This document shows positions 59,741 to 64,000 of a DNA stretch of 64,000 nucleotides, piece after piece. Source of the stretch: Nocardiopsis sp. CC223A (GTDB lineage: Bacteria; Actinomycetota; Actinomycetes; Streptosporangiales; Streptosporangiaceae). The stretch spans positions 1-64,000 of the forward strand of contig NZ_JASFDV010000017.1 of NCBI RefSeq assembly GCF_030766825.1. Reading direction: 5' to 3'. Positions within the stretch are counted from its first letter, which is position 1. Every line of letters starts with the position of its first letter. A program made the position numbers and the translations under genes. The notes under the pieces are model-generated. The model was not told the DNA's origin. It saw only the letters and a program-made list of their open reading frames with translations, and searched no databases.

Positions 59741-60700
59741 ATGAGCGCCGAACCCCGCCCGCACCGCGTCGCCGTCCTGGCCCTGGACGGCGTCTACCCC
59801 TTCGAACTGGGCATCCCCGCCCGGGTGTTCGGCTCCGCCGACGGCCGCTACCTGGTGCACACCTGCGCCCTGGACGGCCCCTCGGTGCGCACCAACGCCG
59901 ACTTCTCCGTCACCGTCGACCACGGACCCGAACTCCTGGCCCGGGCCGACACCGTCGTCATCCCCCCGTTCGACACCGAACGCATCACCCGCACCCCCTC
60001 ACCCGCACTGCACGCGGCCCTGACCACCCTGCGCCCGAACACCCGCCTGGTGTCCATCTGCACCGCCGCCTTCGTCCTGGCCGCCACCGGACTGCTGGAC
60101 GGACGCCCCGCCACCACCCACTGGGCGCTCACCGACATCTTCCGCGCCTGGTACCCCCGCGTGGACCTGGACCCCGACGTACTGTTCGTCGACGACGGCG
60201 ACCTGCTCACCTCCGCCGGAGCCGCCTCCGGCGTGGACGTGTGCCTGCACCTGGTACGCCGCGACCACGGCAGCGAGGTCGCCAACCACGTCGCCCGCAT
60301 GTGCGTCGTCCCACCCTGGCGCGACGGCGGCCAGGCCCAGTACATCGAGCACCCGGTACCCGCCCCCGACCGCACCGGCACCGCCACCACCCGCCAATGG
60401 GCCCTGGAACACCTGGACACACCCCTGTCCCTGGCACGCCTGGCCGCGCACGCACGCATGAGCCGCCGCACCTTCGTACGACGCTTCACCGAGGAGGTCG
60501 GCACCAGCCCGGGCCGCTGGCTCACCGCCCAACGCGTGGAACGCGCCCGCCACCTGCTGGAGACCACCGACCTGACCGTCGACGAAGTCGCCTCCCGGGT
60601 CGGGTTCGCCACCGGAGCCTCACTGCGCCAGCACCTGCGCACCGCCCTGGGCGTCTCCCCGGCGGCCTACCGGCGCACCTTCCGCCGCACCGCGAGCTGA
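59741..60700 (+). CDS. GlxA-type AraC regulator (DJ-1/PfpI + AraC)
   Basis: A 319-residue regulator of the same class as the one at 16738-17694. The DJ-1/PfpI-like part (about 5-185) has VAVLALDGVYPFELGIPARVFG and LVSICTAAFVLAATGLLDGRPATTHW. The AraC part (about 215-315) has SLARLAAHARMSRRTFVRRFTEEVGTSPGRWL and VASRVGFATGASLRQHLRTALGVSPAAYR. A TACGAT -10 box (59729-59734) is 7 nt before ATG, giving a leaderless message. The divergent quinone oxidoreductase is the likely target. Confidence 0.92.
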   Translation: MSAEPRPHRVAVLALDGVYPFELGIPARVFGSADGRYLVHTCALDGPSVRTNADFSVTVDHGPELLARADTVVIPPFDTERITRTPSPALHAALTTLRPNTRLVSICTAAFVLAATGLLDGRPATTHWALTDIFRAWYPRVDLDPDVLFVDDGDLLTSAGAASGVDVCLHLVRRDHGSEVANHVARMCVVPPWRDGGQAQYIEHPVPAPDRTGTATTRQWALEHLDTPLSLARLAAHARMSRRTFVRRFTEEVGTSPGRWLTAQRVERARHLLETTDLTVDEVASRVGFATGASLRQHLRTALGVSPAAYRRTFRRTAS

Positions 60701-60760
60701 CCTCCCCACTATTCCCGTCGGAACCATAGGATCTCCGATACCGGACACCGAAAATCCTCA

Positions 60761-60790
60761 TTGGTCATCCCACGGGCACGGCCCTAACGT
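60761..60790 (+). promoter_or_regulatory. Promoter of F420-reductase-like gene
   Basis: A -35 box TTGGTC (60761-60766) and -10 box TAACGT (60785-60790), 18-bp spacer, in a locally AT-rich region. The start near 60797 leaves a 35-nt leader with GAGGAG. Confidence 0.5.
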
Positions 60791-60831
60791 CGAAGACACC
60801 ACAACGCCACAACAAGCGAGGAGACGGTCCC

Positions 60832-61494
60832 ATGCGGATCGGCATCATCGGAGCGGGCAACATCGGCGGCAACCTCACCCGCGGACTCACCTCCCTGGGC
60901 CACGAAGTGCGGATCGCCAACTCACGCGGCCCCCACACCCTGGCCGACCTGGCCGCCGAGACCGGCGCCACCCCGACCACCGCCGCCGAGGCGGCACACG
61001 GCGCCCAGGTCGTCGTGGTCACCATCCCGCTCAAGAACATCCCCGACCTGCCCGAGGACCTGCTCGCCGAAGCCGCCGAAGACGTCGTCGTCATCGACAC
61101 CAACAACTACTACCCGCGCGAACGCGACGGCCGCATCCCCGCCATCGAGGACGACGAGATCACCGAGAGCCGCTGGGTACAGCACCACCTCGGCCACCCG
61201 GTCGTCAAGGTCTTCAACGGCACCTACGCCTCGGACCTGCTGGAGCGGCCGCGCCCGGCCGGAGACCCCGCGCGCATCGCCGTTCCGGTGGCCGGCGACG
61301 ACGAGGCCGCCAAGAAGACCGTGCGCGACCTGGTCGACGCACTGGGCTTCGACACCGTCGACGCCGGGGGCATCGACGACTCCTGGAAGCAGCAACCCGG
61401 CACCCCCGTGTACGGGCTGCGCGGCTCGGCGGAGGAGGTCAGGGCGGCACTGGCCGCCGCCTCGCCCGAGCGACCCGCGAACTTCCGCGGCTGA
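60832..61494 (+). CDS. NADPH-dependent F420 reductase-like / NAD-binding protein
   Basis: A 220-residue Rossmann protein of the F420-dependent NADP reductase-like group. The dinucleotide motif is RIGIIGAGNIGGNLTRGLTSLGHEVRIANSRGPHTLADL (about 2-40), with S31/R32 suited to NADP. Then come VVVVTIPLKNIPDLP, D-T-N-N-Y-Y, and VVKVFNGTYASDLLE. It passes hydride between NADP(H) and F420 or another acceptor; true F420 use needs testing. The ATG at 60832 has GAGGAG. Confidence 0.88.
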   Translation: MRIGIIGAGNIGGNLTRGLTSLGHEVRIANSRGPHTLADLAAETGATPTTAAEAAHGAQVVVVTIPLKNIPDLPEDLLAEAAEDVVVIDTNNYYPRERDGRIPAIEDDEITESRWVQHHLGHPVVKVFNGTYASDLLERPRPAGDPARIAVPVAGDDEAAKKTVRDLVDALGFDTVDAGGIDDSWKQQPGTPVYGLRGSAEEVRAALAAASPERPANFRG

Positions 61495-61499
61495 CCCAC

Positions 61500-61523
61500 G
61501 GGCCGGGCGACACCGCCCGGCCC
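61500..61523. terminator. 10-bp hairpin after F420-reductase-like gene
   Basis: Arms GGGCCGGGCG and CGCCCGGCCC with a 4-nt loop, directly after the stop at 61494 and before the leaderless marR promoter (TACCAT 61541-61546). Confidence 0.55.
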
Positions 61524-61553
61524 CTCCCCGGGCAGGCCGCTACCATGGCCGCC

Positions 61554-62024
61554 ATGAGCACCACCGACCCAGCCCCGGCCGACGTCCGCGATTTCGGACA
61601 CGAACTGGGCGTGCTGGTGCGCGGCTACCATGCCGCCGTCGACGAGGCCATCGGCGACCTGCCGCACGGGCCGCGCGGCTACCGGATCCTGTCCGCGGCG
61701 GTGGACGGCGAACCCCTCAGCCAGCTGGCCCTGGCCACCCGGCTGGGCATCGACCGCACCGTGATGACCTACGTCGTCGACGACCTGACCGCGGCGGACC
61801 TGGTGGAGCGCCGCCCCAACCCGCGCGACCGCCGCCAACGGCACATCGTCGCCACCGACCACGGCACCCGCACCCTGCGGGAACTGCGCACACGGGTGGT
61901 GACCGCCGAAGAGCCGCTGCTGGCCGGACTGGAACCGGGGGAGCGGCAGGTGTTCCGGGAACTGCTGCACCGCGTGGCCGCGGGACTGGAACCGGTGACG
62001 GGCGACACCGACGGCCCCTGCTGA
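61554..62024 (+). CDS. MarR family regulator
   Basis: A 156-residue MarR protein. The winged helix has YRILSAAVDGEPLSQLALATRLGIDRTVMTYVVDDLTAADLVERRPNPRDRRQRHIVATDHGTRTL, with the classic D-x-R wing. The N- and C-terminal helices form the dimer. The ATG at 61554 is chosen over 61545 because a TACCAT -10 box (61541-61546) places the start there (leaderless). An in-frame GNAT remnant follows its stop codon. The target is unknown. Confidence 0.9.
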   Translation: MSTTDPAPADVRDFGHELGVLVRGYHAAVDEAIGDLPHGPRGYRILSAAVDGEPLSQLALATRLGIDRTVMTYVVDDLTAADLVERRPNPRDRRQRHIVATDHGTRTLRELRTRVVTAEEPLLAGLEPGERQVFRELLHRVAAGLEPVTGDTDGPC

Positions 62025-62027
62025 CGG

Positions 62028-62258
62028 CCGCCGCCGGACCCCGCCGCCCGCGGACTGGGCCTGGGCACCCTCCTGGTCGAGCAGTGCCTGGACTTCGCCC
62101 GCCGGTCCGGCTTCACGCAGATGACCCTGTGGACCAACAGCGTCCTGACCTCCGCCCGCCGCATCTACCAGGCCCACGGATTCGCCCTCACCGACCAGGA
62201 ACCCCACCACTCCTTCGGCACCGACCTCGTCGGCCAGAACTGGTCACGCACCCTGTGA
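62028..62258 (+). pseudogene. C-terminal fragment of a GNAT acetyltransferase
   Basis: In the same frame as marR, beyond its TGA, the sequence reads ARGLGLGTLLVEQCLDFARRSGF, then TLWTNSVLTSARRIYQAHGF and SFGTDLVGQNWSRTL before TGA 62256-62258. This is motif A and B of a GNAT enzyme, without the first half. It resembles the C-terminal part of MarR-GNAT fusion proteins. Either a fusion gene has lost its middle, or a separate acetyltransferase is truncated. There is no start codon or ribosome site of its own. Confidence 0.7.
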
Positions 62259-62378
62259 CGGCGCCCGCCGCCCGGACGGCGGACACCGCAAGGAGGGAAC
62301 GGCCGGACCTCGACGACCCGGTGCGGCCACGCAGCGCCCGCGACCACTCCTGCCTCGCCAAGATCCACACCCGCCCCC

Positions 62379-63452
62379 TCAGAACAGCCCCCACTCACCC
62401 CGCACCCGGTCGTACACGGCCCGTACCCCCGGCTCCCGCACCTGAGGAAGCCGCGCCAACACATCCAAGAACACCTCCCGGTCCGGCCGCGACCGCCGAC
62501 AAGAGAGCATCTCCACCGACACCTCCCCGCGCAGCACCTCCTCGGGCACCCGACCCGACACCACCGCCAACTCCGGCCCGCCCGGCAACGCCAGATGCGC
62601 CCAGGCCCCCGCGGCCAGCGGAACCACCGGAACCGACCCGCTCGGCCGCCACACCGCACCCGACCGCGGATGCACCGGGACCACCAGCACATCCGCATCC
62701 GGCTCGCCGACCCCCGGCCCGGCCAGCGCCACCCGCAGCCGCGAGGCCCCGACCGGGAACAGCGCCTCCCACGCAGCGGAGAACAGCACGGACAACGGCC
62801 CCTCCCACACCATCCGCACACCCGCGGCGACCGCCACCAGACGCGCCAGCGCCACCCCCGCCGCCGCCTCCCACACACCTTCGTACGCAACAGCCCTGTT
62901 CCACAGCTCCAGCGGCCGCTCCGGCCAGGGCCCACCGGGCGCTTTCTCCCACCGGGCCGCCGCCAGCGCCTCCTCCCACCCAGGACACTCCGAGTCCCCG
63001 CCCACACGCCTCACCGCGTCCGCCTCCAGACGCACCGACTGCCACAGCGAACAGTCATCGATCCGCGCCCCCACCATCCGGCCGCACCTCGTGCACGCCA
63101 GATTCGGCCCGGAGGATCCGTCCAGCCCACAGCAGTACCCCACGCACCGCTCCGGAACCAGCACCGTCCCGCGCACATCACCCGGAGCCAGCACCACCGC
63201 ACCCGCCGCACCGAGCGACACCCTGTACACGGGAGCGAACACCCCGAGTGCGGCCGCCCCCGCCTCACCCACCTCATCCCACGGCCGCCACGGCGGACCC
63301 CACCGGGCCGGGTCCACCGCATAGGTCCCAGGCTCCATCAGCACCGGCATCAGCACACCGTTGCCCCACTGCCGGTGCGCATGGTCGGGCAACACCACCC
63401 GCTCCACCGGCGCACTCAGCGTCGCCCCGCACCCCGCGCACACGAACACCAC
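62379..63452 (-). CDS. Large zinc-ribbon protein of unknown function
   Basis: A 357-residue protein I do not recognise. Near the N-terminus it has a C-x2-C knuckle (VFVCAGCGATLSAPV, about 4-18) and then HRQWGNGVLMPVLMEPGTYAVDPARWG. A second Cys cluster lies around 110-128 (CVGYCCG, then LACTRCGRMVGARIDDCSLW), probably a zinc ribbon. The central and C-terminal parts are mixed alpha/beta, with W-rich motifs and an ending VRAVYDRVRGEWGLF. No signal peptide. The GTG at 63452 is chosen because the text before it is Pro/Gly-rich and non-conserved; a ribosome site GTGGGGG lies 7 nt upstream. It stands alone. Confidence 0.75.
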   Translation of the reverse strand: MVFVCAGCGATLSAPVERVVLPDHAHRQWGNGVLMPVLMEPGTYAVDPARWGPPWRPWDEVGEAGAAALGVFAPVYRVSLGAAGAVVLAPGDVRGTVLVPERCVGYCCGLDGSSGPNLACTRCGRMVGARIDDCSLWQSVRLEADAVRRVGGDSECPGWEEALAAARWEKAPGGPWPERPLELWNRAVAYEGVWEAAAGVALARLVAVAAGVRMVWEGPLSVLFSAAWEALFPVGASRLRVALAGPGVGEPDADVLVVPVHPRSGAVWRPSGSVPVVPLAAGAWAHLALPGGPELAVVSGRVPEEVLRGEVSVEMLSCRRSRPDREVFLDVLARLPQVREPGVRAVYDRVRGEWGLF

Positions 63453-63687
63453 CAGCGAACCCCCACTCGTGCCGCACCCGGCGGGGGAGAGCCCCCGCCC
63501 CTCTGTCGGACCGATACGGCCGATCCTGTCAGGGTCGGACACCGGCCGGACCGCCTGCACCGTCCCGTTGGCCACATCCGGCTCCGCCGCGCTGAGCACC
63601 AGGCCCCGCGCGTCAGGGCAGACCCCGCCCGGACGCCCGTTCATCCATGCCGAACGCGGCACCGGCGGGGGAGCACCGCACACCGAA

Positions 63688-63715
63688 CGGCCCCGGAACA
63701 CCCGTTCCGGGGCCG
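63688..63715. terminator. 12-bp hairpin downstream of leftward gene
   Basis: Perfect arms CGGCCCCGGAAC and GTTCCGGGGCCG with loop ACCC, 12 bp after the leftward stop at 63728. Likely its terminator. Confidence 0.6.
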
Positions 63716-63727
63716 AGCCGCCGCGAC

Positions 63728-64000
63728 TCAGTCGGACCTCACGTCCAGAGCGACCACACGATGACCGTAGACGAGCAGCGTCATGCAGTAGCCGAGCCCG
63801 CTCATACGCCGCACGAACGGATCGGAATGGTCGGGGCGGGGCCGGGCGAGAATGTCCGGGGCGTCGGCGGCCGCCAGAGCGAGCAGGGCCTCACCCGCAC
63901 GGATGCGCGCCCGGAGCGGCAGACCGGCCATCTGATCGCGGACCGCGCCGGACAGGGTGATGTCCGCTTCACGCGGCGTCGGAGGCCCGGACGGTGACGC
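63728..64000 (-). CDS. Partial small protein (ParE/RelE-like fold?), cut by window edge
   Basis: The reading frame is open to the window end (91 codons visible). The visible text includes EADITLSGAVRDQM, AGLPLRARIRAGEALLALAAADAPDILARP, DPFVRRMSGLGYCMTLLVYGHRVVALDVRSD and a TGA stop. The ending, with a strand-turn-strand pattern, resembles ParE/RelE-type toxins or small enzymes, but no family can be named with confidence. An internal ATG at 63931 could be the start of a 67-residue form. Confidence 0.55.
   Translation of the reverse strand, partial: ASPSGPPTPREADITLSGAVRDQMAGLPLRARIRAGEALLALAAADAPDILARPRPDHSDPFVRRMSGLGYCMTLLVYGHRVVALDVRSD

Overview
The window is very GC-rich, actinobacterial chromosomal DNA: strong third-position G/C bias, many GTG starts, and many genes with no leader whose start lies about 7 nt after a TANNNT -10 box. 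Families such as MmyB-type regulators, DUF4287, FhuF-like Fe-S proteins, deazaflavin-dependent reductases, YiaA/B and WYL/RidA pairs fit a Streptomyces/Nocardiopsis-like actinomycete. The genus is an inference. I see no rRNA, tRNA, CRISPR array, integrase, transposase or replication origin.

Layout. 0-9.5 kb: a DUF1801 protein, a PadR/serine-hydrolase pair, a divergent MmyB regulator/SDR pair, a Nudix hydrolase, an orphan molybdopterin oxidoreductase, a deazaflavin reductase and an ArsR regulator. 8.6-19.6 kb: regulator/enzyme pairs (SDR+MerR, TetR+SGNH hydrolase, TetR/UvrA-like ABC protein, GlxA-type AraC/saccharopine-dehydrogenase-like). 20-31 kb: acetyltransferases, an ABC exporter with a SoxR-type box, a macrodomain protein, a divergent Rrf2/NmrA-type pair, chromate transporter ChrA, an orphan NarL-type regulator and two methyltransferases. 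31-36 kb: a FhuF-like Fe-S protein, then a histidine kinase/response regulator/DUF4097 operon. 35-43 kb: a Gfo/Idh/MocA oxidoreductase, WYL regulator and RidA, a patch of decayed genes, then a DesK/DesR-like two-component pair. 42.6-50 kb: a thioredoxin-reductase-like flavoprotein, DDAH facing a DadA-like oxidase, biotin synthase, a secreted CHRD protein and a sugar MFS transporter. 50-58.7 kb: AraC and VOC genes, an ABC-F protein with a long structured leader, fused aminodeoxychorismate synthase, DUF4291, an MBL-fold hydrolase and an amidase. 58.7-64 kb: a quinone-oxidoreductase/GlxA-type AraC pair, a F420-reductase-like protein, MarR, and a large unknown zinc-ribbon protein.

The genes are mostly short accessory units, each an enzyme or exporter beside its own regulator, with a visible palindromic operator in the shared promoter. 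Convergent neighbours are commonly separated by perfect GC hairpins lacking a U-tract. At least six decayed or truncated genes (Clp-N, epoxide hydrolase, methyltransferase, GNAT, sugar-transporter tail, a frameshifted small protein) suggest ongoing gene loss typical of chromosome arms.

I did not find a clearly new multi-gene system. The most interesting signals are regulatory: the ABC-F leader (promoter, 7-codon uORF, start-sequestering hairpin), a proline-rich leader peptide overlapping chrA, a SoxR box in a 19-bp promoter spacer in front of an ABC exporter, and a KstR-like box in front of an amidase.
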